Notes under the pieces: generated by a model
What the model saw: only the letters and a program-made list of their open reading frames with translations
Databases searched by the model: none
What the model was told of the DNA's origin: nothing
Program-made: the position numbers and the translations under genes
From: an uncultured Lachnospiraceae bacterium
GTDB taxonomy: Bacteria; Bacillota; Clostridia; Lachnospirales; Lachnospiraceae
Direction of reading: 5' to 3'
DNA length: 64,000 nucleotides
Assembly (NCBI GenBank): GCA_910585625.1
Contig: CAJUFQ010000011.1
Span: forward strand, 1 to 64,000
Shown here: one piece after another, positions 52,300-61,681 of the stretch
Layout of the letters: each line of letters starts with the position of its first letter
Position numbering within the stretch: the first letter of the stretch is position 1

Positions 52300-53970
52300 A
52301 TGGAAAAACACAGCCAGTCATACCAATTAAAAAAAATCATCAAACAATCCGCTATCTCCGTCATTGCCGGAACTCTGCTGCTGATGCTCTCTGTCGGCAC
52401 AATCTTCTGGATGAGCCATGTCGCAGACGAAGAACTGGAGACAACAACATACTTAAACCAATACCGAATCGGTTCAAAAGTCCTGACTTACGCGGTGCAG
52501 ACCTATGCCGTCACTGGCAAGGAAGAATATTATAACGACTATATGCGCGAGCTGAATGAGGACAAGAACCGTGATATTGCCTGGGCAGGGCTTGAGAAAA
52601 ACGACATCAAAAGCAATGAATGGGCGCTCTTAAAACAAATCGCGGAATTATCAGACGGCCTGGTTCCCCTGGAGGAAGAAGCCTTAGCGCTTGCACAGCA
52701 AGGCAATACGCAAGAAGCCATGTCTTATGTATTTGGAGAAGAATACGAAAGCACCACGCAGGAAATCAACACGCTGACAGACGATGCCATCCGCCAGATC
52801 CAGGCAAGGATAAACAAATCCAAGAATGGGCTGCGGATTTTCCAGGTCATCATAGAACTGTTCTACATATCTTCTTTTTTGTATTTGGTCTTCCAAATCT
52901 GGAAAATCGTGAAATTTTCCGAAAAAGAATTATTAGAGCCGATTGTAAAAGTATCTGACCAGATGATTCTGCTGTCAGAAGGGCATTTCCATGCAGAGCT
53001 TGACATGTATGAAGATGAAAGCGAAGTCGGCAAGATGGTAGCCGCCATCTCTCTCATGAAGAAAAATATCGTAGGCATGATCCGTGAGATTTCCAGTATC
53101 CTCGAGCAGATGGGCGGCGGTGATTACTGCTTTGAGATGGAACAGGATTACGTCGGGGAATTCGGGCTGATCGAGGAGTCATTTGAAAAAATCAGCGCAA
53201 AGATGCGCGAAACACTGAACACAATCCGCGAAGTCTCGCAGCAAATTGACTGTGGCTCCGAACAGCTTGCCTGCGCAGCCGTAGATCTGGCCGAAGGAAG
53301 TACCGAGCAGGCCGGCAAAGTTTCCGATCTGGTAACCCTGGTGCAGAACATGTATCATAGCATGGTGGACAGCGCCAAAGAAGCCGCTTCGACCGTCGCT
53401 CTTTCCACCCATGCAGGAGAAGTCCTGGTGACCGGCAATGCCAAGATGCAGGAACTGAAAGAGGCCATCAGCGAAATCAGCAAATGCTCCGAAGAAATCG
53501 GTGAGATTATCGGCACGATTGAATCTATCGCTTCAGAGACAAACTTGCTCTCCTTAAATGCTTCCATCGAGGCGGCGCGCGCCGGGGAAGCCGGCAAGGG
53601 ATTTGCCATTGTGGCAAATCAGGTCAAGAGCCTGGCGGATGAATCTGCAAAAGCCGCCGGAGAGACAAACAAGCTGATTGAACGCACAGTCCTTGCCGTC
53701 GAAAAGGGAATCACGATTGCTGATGAGGCGGCAGAAAGCATGGATGAAGTAATGAAGGGAGCCAAACAGGCAACGGAAAAAATGGAGCTTACCTCCCAGA
53801 CCCTTGAGAGCGACGTCCAGAATATGCACAGTATTAATGAAAACATCATCCGGGTATCTGAAATCGTGGACAACAATTCCGCAACCTCGCAAGAGACCGC
53901 GGCTGTCAGCGAAGAGCAGAAAGCACAGGTGGAATCCATGGTCGGCCTGGTAGAGAAATTCAATATATAA
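52300..53970 (+). CDS. Methyl-accepting chemotaxis protein
   Basis: The 556-residue receptor has a first membrane helix (~18-40, SAISVIAGTLLLMLSVGTIF), a ~150-residue outside four-helix-type sensor, a second helix (~185-202, VIIELFYISSFLYLVFQIW), a HAMP region with a second HAMP-like segment, and a cytosolic signalling helix. The hairpin tip reads SIASETNLLSLNASIEAARA then GEAGKGFAIVANQVKSLADE, the CheA/CheW-binding core. The ligand is unknown. No che or flagellar genes are near. It stands alone on the plus strand between spoIIGA and ftsZ, which are usually neighbours in Clostridia, so it looks like an insertion. Confidence 0.93.
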   Translation: MEKHSQSYQLKKIIKQSAISVIAGTLLLMLSVGTIFWMSHVADEELETTTYLNQYRIGSKVLTYAVQTYAVTGKEEYYNDYMRELNEDKNRDIAWAGLEKNDIKSNEWALLKQIAELSDGLVPLEEEALALAQQGNTQEAMSYVFGEEYESTTQEINTLTDDAIRQIQARINKSKNGLRIFQVIIELFYISSFLYLVFQIWKIVKFSEKELLEPIVKVSDQMILLSEGHFHAELDMYEDESEVGKMVAAISLMKKNIVGMIREISSILEQMGGGDYCFEMEQDYVGEFGLIEESFEKISAKMRETLNTIREVSQQIDCGSEQLACAAVDLAEGSTEQAGKVSDLVTLVQNMYHSMVDSAKEAASTVALSTHAGEVLVTGNAKMQELKEAISEISKCSEEIGEIIGTIESIASETNLLSLNASIEAARAGEAGKGFAIVANQVKSLADESAKAAGETNKLIERTVLAVEKGITIADEAAESMDEVMKGAKQATEKMELTSQTLESDVQNMHSINENIIRVSEIVDNNSATSQETAAVSEEQKAQVESMVGLVEKFNI

Positions 53971-54003
53971 CGATTGGGCAAGAAATAACAAAACGGTAAT
54001 CAA

Positions 54004-54053
54004 TAAGGTCCCGAACCCCGCCGTAACGGCAAGAGGTTCGGGACCTTATCTTT
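54004..54053. terminator. Bidirectional terminator between the chemoreceptor gene and ftsZ
   Basis: A 14-bp perfect stem (54004-54017 with 54035-54048) with a smaller GCCG/CGGC hairpin in its loop lies 34 bases after the receptor stop and 18 bases past the converging ftsZ stop. A T-rich stretch follows on the plus strand. Confidence 0.8.
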
Positions 54054-54070
54054 ATCAAATATGTACCCGC

Positions 54071-55306
54071 CTATTTTCTGGTATTCTTTAAAAATTCCGG
54101 AATCTTAATATCCCGTTCCTGCACGCTGCTTTCCGGTCTCTTCGGCCTCTGGATGCCTAAGCTGCCGGCAGACGTTGTCCCAAACGCAGATGTTCCTGCC
54201 GAAGATCCTGCAGATGCTGTCGTGCCGTAAGGAGACGCAGGCCGCGCTGTGGCCCCCATTCCCACGGTGCTTGCCGTCCTTGCAGCAGATGCCGTCGTCC
54301 TGCTGGGCATTGTCTGGGAATACTTCATATTCGGCATTACCTTAGGCGCTGCCGCCACATCTTCAAGGCCGGTCGCAATGACTGTAATGATTGCCTCATC
54401 CGTCATCTCCTCGTCAAACTTAGCACCAAAGATGATATTTGCAGTATCCCCTGCCAAATCCTGTACATAGCTGGCCGCGTCGTTGGCGTCCATCAGGGAG
54501 ATATCGCCTGAGATATTGATGATAACATGGGATGCCCCGGTAATCGTAGTCTCAAGCAGCGGGCTTGACACTGCAAGCTTGACGGCTTCCGTTGCCTTAT
54601 CGTCGCCCTTAGCAAGGCCGATACCGATATGCGCCATCCCCTTGTCCTTCATGACAGTCTGAACGTCTGCAAAATCAAGGTTAATCAGAGCCGGGACGTT
54701 AATCAGGTCGGTAATGCCTTGTACTGCCTGCTGCAGCACTTCATCTGCCTTCTTCAATGCATCCGGCATCGTAGTACGCCTGTCCACAATCTCCAGAAGC
54801 TTATCATTAGGGATGACAATCAATGTATCCACATTTTCTTTCAGGCGTTCTATGCCGCCCATGGCATTCACCATACGCGCCTTCGCTTCGAATTTAAACG
54901 GCTTCGTCACGACGCCTACTGTAAGTATGCCCATTTCCTTGGCAATCCTCGCCACGACCGGAGCAGCCCCTGTCCCAGTGCCGCCGCCCATGCCGCAGGT
55001 AACGAACACCATGTCCGCACCCTTGACCGCCGCCGTCAGCTCGTCAATGTTCTCCTCTGCGGCTTTCTGCCCGATTTCCGGCTGCGCACCGGCTCCCAGG
55101 CCCTTGGTAAGCTTCTCTCCAATCTGAATCAGCGTGGGAGCCTTACACAGCGTAAGTGCCTGCTTATCTGTATTGACGCCGATGAACTCGACACCTCCGA
55201 TACTCTCCTCAATCATTCTATTCACCGCATTATTGCCGGCTCCGCCCACACCTATCACGATGATTTTTGCACTGGATTCCATCCCAGTCGTCTTAATCTC
55301 AAGCAA
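54071..55306 (-). CDS. ftsZ: Cell division protein FtsZ
   Basis: Tubulin-like GTPase that forms the Z-ring. The 411-residue protein has IGVGGAGNNAVNRMIE, the GTP-binding signature GMGGGTGTGAAPVVA, and NLDFADVQTVM with the T7 catalytic region. A ~85-residue Ala/Ser/Thr/Gly-rich linker ends in IKIPEFLKNTRK, the conserved tail that binds FtsA, SepF and others. The start is TTG at 55306, seven bases after AAGGAGG. It is separated from divIB by 151 nt with a possible own promoter. Confidence 0.97.
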   Translation of the reverse strand: MLEIKTTGMESSAKIIVIGVGGAGNNAVNRMIEESIGGVEFIGVNTDKQALTLCKAPTLIQIGEKLTKGLGAGAQPEIGQKAAEENIDELTAAVKGADMVFVTCGMGGGTGTGAAPVVARIAKEMGILTVGVVTKPFKFEAKARMVNAMGGIERLKENVDTLIVIPNDKLLEIVDRRTTMPDALKKADEVLQQAVQGITDLINVPALINLDFADVQTVMKDKGMAHIGIGLAKGDDKATEAVKLAVSSPLLETTITGASHVIINISGDISLMDANDAASYVQDLAGDTANIIFGAKFDEEMTDEAIITVIATGLEDVAAAPKVMPNMKYSQTMPSRTTASAARTASTVGMGATARPASPYGTTASAGSSAGTSAFGTTSAGSLGIQRPKRPESSVQERDIKIPEFLKNTRK

Positions 55307-55400
55307 GGTTATTCCTCCTTTTATTCTATATCCAAATTTCTTATTATTTAACCTTAGTTATAGCTCGGCAAAATCACCGACATTTTAACTCTTATAATAT

Positions 55401-55429
55401 AGTATAATTTTTTGCCTAATTAATCAATA
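55401..55429 (-). promoter_or_regulatory. Possible ftsZ promoter
   Basis: TATACT (55406-55401) on the minus strand with a weak TATTGA 17 bases upstream, in a very AT-rich gap between divIB and ftsZ. The -35 match is poor, so this is tentative. Confidence 0.4.
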
Positions 55430-55457
55430 ACATTTTTCAATTTCCTGCGATTTTTTC

Positions 55458-56207
55458 TTATCCAGACTGCTCAAACGTGATATCTGTAGTGTCTTCTGAC
55501 CAATTTTCCATATGTAGTATGCCTTTTTTGCCTTCCAGCTTCGGCAGGATTTTTGAAAGCCTTGAAATTTTATCATTAAAATCCTCTGCTTGTCCCAACA
55601 AAACCGAAATCTTGCCAAACTTGAGCGTATAACTGCCTTCCGTGCCATATTTGATGCTCTTTGGCTCCATCTCATACTTTTTCAGTATCTGCGTCAGGGA
55701 CAACAAATTCCGCAGGACGCTGTTTCCCTTAATCGGGAGCTTCTCTCCTAACACAATCTTCTCCACGTCTATCCCTGTTATTTTGGGGACGCTCTCAATT
55801 TCCTCTGAGGACATCTCCACTACTATTCCCCTTTTGTCAAAATATGCGTTCTGACCCATGATATCAACATAAATGCGCCCCATCAGCTCTTTTTCATGTA
55901 CCGTCACTTTTAACGTATGCGGCGGATCCAGGGACACGTCCGCAGAGTCAACAAATGCCAGCTCTCTCGGTTCCTGGAATTTATATTTAAGGAAAACATA
56001 CAGGCTGTTCCAGGAATGGTCGTCATCCAGCAGCCATTCCTCGATTACCTCGTCCGCATAGAGGCTGCTCCCTTCCACGGCCACGCTCTCCACCGTGAAC
56101 AGCTTCATGACAACCAATGCCCCTACTCCCAAAACCAGCAGGAAGAGGAGGATTGCCAGCCCTATTACCTTTCCTTTTCCCCTGCGTTTTCTTCTTCGCT
56201 TTCCCAT
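55458..56207 (-). CDS. divIB: Cell division protein DivIB/FtsQ
   Basis: The 249-residue protein has a basic N-terminus (MGKRRRKRRGKGK), one membrane helix (VIGLAILLFLLVLGVGALVV) and an outside POTRA-like domain (FTVESVAVEGSSLYADEVIE, LKVTVHEKELMGRIYV) followed by the beta domain. It stabilises the FtsL/FtsB-FtsW-FtsI complex at the septum. GGAGG stands eight bases before the ATG. It starts three nt after the ftsW stop, so it is co-translated with ftsW. Confidence 0.88.
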   Translation of the reverse strand: MGKRRRKRRGKGKVIGLAILLFLLVLGVGALVVMKLFTVESVAVEGSSLYADEVIEEWLLDDDHSWNSLYVFLKYKFQEPRELAFVDSADVSLDPPHTLKVTVHEKELMGRIYVDIMGQNAYFDKRGIVVEMSSEEIESVPKITGIDVEKIVLGEKLPIKGNSVLRNLLSLTQILKKYEMEPKSIKYGTEGSYTLKFGKISVLLGQAEDFNDKISRLSKILPKLEGKKGILHMENWSEDTTDITFEQSG

Positions 56208-56210
56208 CTA

Positions 56211-57326
56211 TCATTCCTCCAGCCGTATCCCGCGGGACACGCTCAACACAAGACCGATTTCCGCCAACAGGAATGCCACGGAAGTGCCTCCATAGCTGAT
56301 GAACGGCAATGAAATACCCGTATTCGGTATCGTGTTGGTAACCACTGCAATATTTAAGATGACCTGGATTGCAATATGCGCCAGGACGCCGGTCACAACC
56401 AACGCCCCATACAAATCCTGCGCATTGCTGGCAATCACCATAAAACGCCAGATCAGCACCAAAAACAGCAGAATCACGCAGACTGCGCCAAACAGGCCCA
56501 GTTCCTCACAGATTATGGAATATATCATGTCATTCTGGGCCTCAGGCACGAAGCCGAGCTTCTGCATACTGGCGCCCATGCCTTTTCCGAACAAGCCGCC
56601 AGAACCAATCGCATACAATCCTTGCAGCGTCTGGTAACCCTTTTCATACTTCTCCGGCTCCAGCCAGATTTTCAGTCGTTCCGCACGGTAGGATTCCAGC
56701 ATGATAAACGCCGCGCCAAAGACGACGACTACCCCGCCCATTACCACAAACTGCATATATTTGGGACTGGAGACAAATACCAGGCAGATAGCGATGCCTA
56801 AGATAATGATGGCAGTACTCAGGTTTTCTGAAGCTACGATTACCACCATGGGCATGACCAGCAGCATGACTTTAACCAGAGCCGAAAATTTGCCCATCTG
56901 CTTGGGCATCCTGCTGATGACGGTCGCCAGGAAAATGATAATCGCCACTTTCGCCATCTCCGACGGCTGGAAGCTGAGCGGCCCTAATTTCAGCCAGCGT
57001 TTGGCCCCGTTAAGTTCCTGCCCTACGAAGAGAACCAGCGTACACAGGCCAAATGCTGTCACGTATGCCAGGAACCAAAAACTCTTCCATACACGGTAGT
57101 CTATCTTTGCAATCACTGCCATGACGGCAATCCCAAGTACATCTGCAAGCAGCTGCTTTTTCAGGTAGTAGGCGCTGTCCGCAAATTTGACCTGCCCATT
57201 GTACGAACTTGTGCTATAGAGCATCACCAGCCCAAAGCAGACAAGAAAGCATACAATCAATAGAAGGCTGTAGTCAAAATACCGGATGCTTCTTTGTCTT
57301 TGGTCAGTCCTTTGCATTCTGTCCAT
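56211..57326 (-). CDS. ftsW: SEDS peptidoglycan glycosyltransferase FtsW
   Basis: The 371-residue membrane protein has about ten helices and SEDS motifs such as GLVMLYSTSSYNGQV, GAKRWLKLGPLSFQPSEMAK and the C-terminal GISLPFISYGGTSVAFLLAE. It polymerises lipid II at the division site with a class B penicillin-binding protein. By sequence it could also be the sporulation paralogue SpoVE; its place after murD and before divIB favours ftsW. It lies 22 nt after murD. In many relatives murG comes next, but here divIB does. Confidence 0.93.
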   Translation of the reverse strand: MDRMQRTDQRQRSIRYFDYSLLLIVCFLVCFGLVMLYSTSSYNGQVKFADSAYYLKKQLLADVLGIAVMAVIAKIDYRVWKSFWFLAYVTAFGLCTLVLFVGQELNGAKRWLKLGPLSFQPSEMAKVAIIIFLATVISRMPKQMGKFSALVKVMLLVMPMVVIVASENLSTAIIILGIAICLVFVSSPKYMQFVVMGGVVVVFGAAFIMLESYRAERLKIWLEPEKYEKGYQTLQGLYAIGSGGLFGKGMGASMQKLGFVPEAQNDMIYSIICEELGLFGAVCVILLFLVLIWRFMVIASNAQDLYGALVVTGVLAHIAIQVILNIAVVTNTIPNTGISLPFISYGGTSVAFLLAEIGLVLSVSRGIRLEE

Positions 57327-57347
57327 ACCGCACCCCTAAATTAATCT

Positions 57348-58727
57348 TTATTCTTCTAACCCTCTTGCTATTTCCTTAAACATATCCCCCCGTTGTTCAT
57401 AATTTTCAAACATTCCCCAACTCGCACAGGCCGGTGACAGCAAAATCGCATCTCCGGCAGCAGCATACTGGTAACAAACCTCAACCGCCTCTTTCAGCCC
57501 TTCCGCAAAAATAATATCCTGTTGCGGATAGCCCAGGCGGACTGCCGTGTCCCTGATTTTCTCCTTAGTGGCTCCCAGGAGGACGAATTTTTTCACTTTC
57601 CCGGCAAATGCCTGAATCCACTCCTCATATTCCGAATCCTTATCATAACCGCCGCCAATCAGCAGCGTAGGCCATTTCATCGCCCGGATTGCCTGGATGG
57701 CTGCATCTGGGTTCGTCCCCTTGGAATCATTGTAGAAACGGATGCCCCGCTTTGTAACCACATATTCTATCCTATGTGCAACTGCCGTGAAGCGAACCAG
57801 AACCTCCCTGATTTTTTCCATCGGAATGCCTGACATGATTGCCATAGCCGCTGCTGCCATCACATTTTCATAATTGTGAAGGCCAATCAACTGCAGCTCC
57901 TTCGTATAGCACAGCACTTCTTTCCTGCCTTCCCATGCCCAGATAATCGCCTCTCCATCCAGGTACATGCCCTGGGGCAGCGCCTGCCGGCTGCTGAAAA
58001 ATACCGCCTGCGCTTTTATCTCTCCGGCAAACGCACGCAGTACCGCATCCTCATAATTGAGGACGCAGACTTGGCCTTCGCCCTGGTTCATGGCAATCCG
58101 CATCTTCGCCTCACAGTAATTCTCCATTGTATGGTGGCGGTTCAGGTGATCGGGCGTGATATTTAATATTGCCGATATCTGCGGGCAGAAGCTATGCACG
58201 GTTTCCAGCTGGAAGCTGCTGATTTCAGCCACTGTCACAGACTGCGCATCTGTCTTTTCCACGACGCCCGTATAAGGAATGCCGATATTCCCTACTACCT
58301 GTACCTTGGAAACCGCGTGTTTCATGATTTCCCCCAGCAGGGCCGTCGTCGTCGTCTTTCCGTTAGTGCCTGTCACTGCAAGGATTGTTCCCTGCTCGAA
58401 TATGTACGCAAGCTCTATCTCGCCCCAAATCTGAAGCCCTAATTCGCGCATCCGCCCTACTTCTGCAAGGTCTGTGGGTACGCCAGGACTGAGTACTGCA
58501 ATGCTGCATCCTTCCATCACGGCGTCCGGCAGTTCCCCAAGGACAATCTCCGCATCTTTGAGCGCCGGGGCTTTCGCAAGGATATCCTCTCTCCCCTGCT
58601 TGCCATTCCCATCATATAGGACGACCGGATACCCGCGGTGCAGCAGAAGCTTCGCAGCCGCAATTCCGCTAAGCCCTGCCCCGAATACTAAAAATTTCTT
58701 CCCATCTAACTGAATCGTCTTATCCAT
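57348..58727 (-). CDS. murD: UDP-N-acetylmuramoyl-L-alanine--D-glutamate ligase
   Basis: It adds D-glutamate in peptidoglycan precursor synthesis. The 459-residue cytosolic enzyme has an N-terminal KFLVFGAGLSGIAAAKLLLH, the ATP loop LAVTGTNGKTTTTALLGEIM, HRIEYVVTKRGIRFYNDSKG and ALLLSPACASWGMFENYEQR-type ending motifs. I choose ATG 58727 (MDKTIQLDGKK) after AGGAG; a longer frame to 58808 adds unrelated residues. It lies between mraY and ftsW. Confidence 0.95.
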   Translation of the reverse strand: MDKTIQLDGKKFLVFGAGLSGIAAAKLLLHRGYPVVLYDGNGKQGREDILAKAPALKDAEIVLGELPDAVMEGCSIAVLSPGVPTDLAEVGRMRELGLQIWGEIELAYIFEQGTILAVTGTNGKTTTTALLGEIMKHAVSKVQVVGNIGIPYTGVVEKTDAQSVTVAEISSFQLETVHSFCPQISAILNITPDHLNRHHTMENYCEAKMRIAMNQGEGQVCVLNYEDAVLRAFAGEIKAQAVFFSSRQALPQGMYLDGEAIIWAWEGRKEVLCYTKELQLIGLHNYENVMAAAAMAIMSGIPMEKIREVLVRFTAVAHRIEYVVTKRGIRFYNDSKGTNPDAAIQAIRAMKWPTLLIGGGYDKDSEYEEWIQAFAGKVKKFVLLGATKEKIRDTAVRLGYPQQDIIFAEGLKEAVEVCYQYAAAGDAILLSPACASWGMFENYEQRGDMFKEIARGLEE

Positions 58728-58811
58728 CTTCCATGCTCTCCTGTTCCCGCTAAACCAACCATACTGCCAAACAACATCCGCATCATACTCCACACGCAAT
58801 GCCAGCATTCC

Positions 58812-59777
58812 CTATAACGCCAAGACCCCAATCAGGCACAGGATTGCCGTGACAATAGAAAACACTGCCACAACCCTGGTCTCAGACCAGCCGCCCAGCT
58901 CAAAATGATGATGGATAGGCGCCATACGGAAAATACGCTTGCCTCCGGTCTTTTTGAAATATGTCACCTGAATCATAACCGACAAAAGCTCTATCCAGTA
59001 TATCAACGCCACAATCAATATGAAAATCGGCATCTGCAGCATGTACGCCGTGGCTGACACAAACCCTCCCAAAGCCAAGGAACCGGTATCGCCCATGAAC
59101 ACGCTTGCCGGATATACGTTGAAAAGCAAAAATCCCAAAAGGGCTCCCGCCACCGAACAGGTAATCGGTTCGATTCCGCTGCCAGTTCCGATAGCAACCA
59201 CTGAAAAGAATGTGGCAATCAAGACAGTGACACTGGAAGCCAGGCCATCCAAGCCATCCGTGAAGTTGGCCCCATTGACTGTCCCCAGAATCGCCAAGAA
59301 CATCACCGGGATTGCCAGCCAGCCCAGGTTCAGGTAATAGCCGTCCTCAAATCCTCCGGTGAAGGGAATCAGGGCCCTGTCTGCTCCTTCCGTGTAGAAA
59401 TACATATAAAAACTGAATACGCCGGTGACAAGAATCTGCCCGAGCATCTTCTGCCAAGGCAGCAGGCCGTCAGAACGGCGCAGCACTACCTTTAGGTAAT
59501 CATCCAAAAACCCGATAATGCCGAATCCAACCGTCACAAATAAAATGGGCATAATCCTTGGATAATCCTTCATATAGATAACGGCCGTCACGATGATGCC
59601 CGCAAGTATCATCAGCCCGCCCATGGTAGGCGTCCCCTGTTTCTTCTGATGGGATTCAAGTTCTTCCCGTTCGGTCTGCCCTACTTTCAGCTTCCGCAAA
59701 AGCGGAATCACTACCGGCCCTAACACTGCCGTAATCACAAAAGAAATCAATACTGGAATTATCACTGTCTGCGCCAT
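58812..59777 (-). CDS. mraY: Phospho-N-acetylmuramoyl-pentapeptide transferase
   Basis: This membrane enzyme makes lipid I. The 321-residue protein has ten hydrophobic segments, TPTMGGLMILAGII, GFLDDYLKVVLRRSDGLLPW and NFTDGLDGLASSVTVL, which hold the catalytic Asp residues, and the His-rich loop MAPIHHHFELGGWSE. AGAGGTG precedes the ATG. It starts 33 nt after the upstream penicillin-binding protein gene. Confidence 0.96.
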   Translation of the reverse strand: MAQTVIIPVLISFVITAVLGPVVIPLLRKLKVGQTEREELESHQKKQGTPTMGGLMILAGIIVTAVIYMKDYPRIMPILFVTVGFGIIGFLDDYLKVVLRRSDGLLPWQKMLGQILVTGVFSFYMYFYTEGADRALIPFTGGFEDGYYLNLGWLAIPVMFLAILGTVNGANFTDGLDGLASSVTVLIATFFSVVAIGTGSGIEPITCSVAGALLGFLLFNVYPASVFMGDTGSLALGGFVSATAYMLQMPIFILIVALIYWIELLSVMIQVTYFKKTGGKRIFRMAPIHHHFELGGWSETRVVAVFSIVTAILCLIGVLAL

Positions 59778-59810
59778 TTTCTCTACACCTCTTTGTCTCT
59801 ACGGTATCTT

Positions 59811-61592
59811 CTACTCACCGTGCATTTCCTGATTATCTTGATCCTCATTGCTTTTTTCTGCCGTCTCCTGCTTCTCTATGCCCAGGTATGGCAGAATATT
59901 GGTAAAAATTTCTTGTACGACCGGGGCTGCGATAGTCCCGCCGTAATAAATCCCCTGTGGGTTATTGATGATGCAAAGCGCCAGCACCTGCGGGTTCTCG
60001 GCAGGCGCAAACCCTAAAAAGGAAGATATATATTTGTTGGCGCTCCGCGGAAGCGTCTGCGAGGTTGCTGTCTTACCGCCGATGGAATACCCCTCAATCT
60101 TAGCATTCCTGCCGCTCCCCTCTGATACGACCTTCTCCAGTACGCCGCGCAGCACCTCGGAGGTCTCGCTGCTGACAATTCCTTCTTTTACATTGTAATG
60201 CAGGCTCTCCACCAGTTTTCCCTGGCCATCTTTGACTGAAACACCGAAATGCGGGGTAATCCTGTTCCCTCCATTAATTAAGGAAGAAACTGTCGTCACC
60301 AGCTGCATCGGCGTAATCTGAAATGACTGTCCGAAGGAAACCGTGGCAAGTTCCACCGGACCGACGTTCTTCTTGTCATGCATGATGGTCACCGCCTCCC
60401 CCGGAAGGTCTATGTTCGTGCGCTCCAATAATCCAAACTGCTTAAAATATTTATAAAAGCTGTCTGTCCCCAGACGCATCCCCAGCTCAATAAATACGGG
60501 GTTGCAGGAATTCATGATTCCCTGGGTAAAGGTTTCAGCCCCATGCCCCACACGCTTATGGCAGTGTATCCGGCGGTCTTCTACCATCTTGTATCCGGGG
60601 CAGAAGAAATTATCTTCCAAGCTCACGACTCCTTCTTCAAAAGCGGCAGAAGTCGTGATAATCTTAAATACGGACCCAGGCTCGTAAGTATCGCTGATAC
60701 ACTGATTCCGCCACATCCTGTTCAGCTCTTCCTGCGTGGCTTCCTTCCCAGCCAAGGCCCCGTCGTCGGACGTCACCAACGTAAACGGCTCGTTCAGATT
60801 GAACTCCGGCACATTCACCATCGCCATAATTTCACCATTCTGAGGATTCATGACAATGATGGACACGCTGTCCGCCGACTTCGCTTCCTTTACTTTCTTC
60901 GCCGCCTGCTCGCAGTACAGTTGGATATTGTAATCCAGGCTGATATGGAGGTTGTTGCCGTCCACCGGCTCCTGCCTGCGTTCCCCGGCATTTTCAATTT
61001 CCACGCCTCTGGCATCCGTCAGGGTCAGGATCTTCCCATTGGTTCCTTTGAGCCTATCTTCATAGATGACTTCCAGTCCAATGATACCCTGATTGTCCCC
61101 TCCCGTAAAGCCCAGGACTTTTGACGCCAAGGTATCAAACGGATAATAACGCTTGTAATCCTCGTCTACTTTCACTCCCTCAAGCCGGTAATCCCGGATT
61201 CTGTCCCCGGTCTCTTTGTCCACATTGGATTTGACGCGCTCAATGGAACTCACTTTCTCAACACGTTTACGGACTGCCGCTTCCTCCATGCCCAGTTCCC
61301 GCGTCAATACTTCAATTACTTTTTCCGGATCTTTCAGCTGGCTGTGGATTACCGAGATAGTACATACCGTGCGGTTAGTGGCAAGCACCGTCCCGGTAGC
61401 ATCAATGATTTTGCCGCGGGCCGCTTTGATATCCCGCTCCCTCTCATGAAGGTCTTCCGCTTTTTTCCCATAGTACTCAGAGCAGAACACCATCAGGTAG
61501 AGCAGCCTCCCTGCCAGCAATATAAGAACCAGTGAAACTGACACAAATATGATTAATATTTTCTTGCGGTTAAACGTCTTATTGCGGACCAT
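59811..61592 (-). CDS. Class B penicillin-binding protein, SpoVD/FtsI-like, with KTA in place of KTG
   Basis: The 593-residue protein has one membrane helix (~12-35), a dimerisation domain starting KAARGKIIDATGTVLATNRT, and a transpeptidase domain with SxxK at S307 (GSVFK), SxN at 362-364 (SCN) and, at 507-509, KTA in GYSIGGKTATSQT where KTG is usual. No PASTA domains follow; the tail is short and Glu/Gln/Asn-rich. It crosslinks peptidoglycan in division or spore cortex; its place before mraY fits SpoVD as in Bacillus. GAGG lies eight bases before the ATG, inside an A/T hairpin shared with the previous gene's end. Confidence 0.88.
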   Translation of the reverse strand: MVRNKTFNRKKILIIFVSVSLVLILLAGRLLYLMVFCSEYYGKKAEDLHERERDIKAARGKIIDATGTVLATNRTVCTISVIHSQLKDPEKVIEVLTRELGMEEAAVRKRVEKVSSIERVKSNVDKETGDRIRDYRLEGVKVDEDYKRYYPFDTLASKVLGFTGGDNQGIIGLEVIYEDRLKGTNGKILTLTDARGVEIENAGERRQEPVDGNNLHISLDYNIQLYCEQAAKKVKEAKSADSVSIIVMNPQNGEIMAMVNVPEFNLNEPFTLVTSDDGALAGKEATQEELNRMWRNQCISDTYEPGSVFKIITTSAAFEEGVVSLEDNFFCPGYKMVEDRRIHCHKRVGHGAETFTQGIMNSCNPVFIELGMRLGTDSFYKYFKQFGLLERTNIDLPGEAVTIMHDKKNVGPVELATVSFGQSFQITPMQLVTTVSSLINGGNRITPHFGVSVKDGQGKLVESLHYNVKEGIVSSETSEVLRGVLEKVVSEGSGRNAKIEGYSIGGKTATSQTLPRSANKYISSFLGFAPAENPQVLALCIINNPQGIYYGGTIAAPVVQEIFTNILPYLGIEKQETAEKSNEDQDNQEMHGE

Positions 61593-61598
61593 TAAAAA

Positions 61599-61646
61599 AA
61601 CCTCATAAAAACTGTTATTATAATCTATTACTTTTTTTATGAGGTT
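61599..61646 (-). terminator. Hairpin between the two penicillin-binding protein genes
   Basis: AACCTCATAAAAA (61599-61611) pairs with TTTTTATGAGGTT (61634-61646). On the minus strand the second arm is followed by T7, so it may be an attenuator or terminator. The same arm holds the GAGG of the downstream gene and the loop holds TATAAT, so folding would also hide that ribosome-binding site. Confidence 0.6.
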
Positions 61647-61681
61647 ATGTACATTTATTAGAAATCTACGAGCGGATTCCT

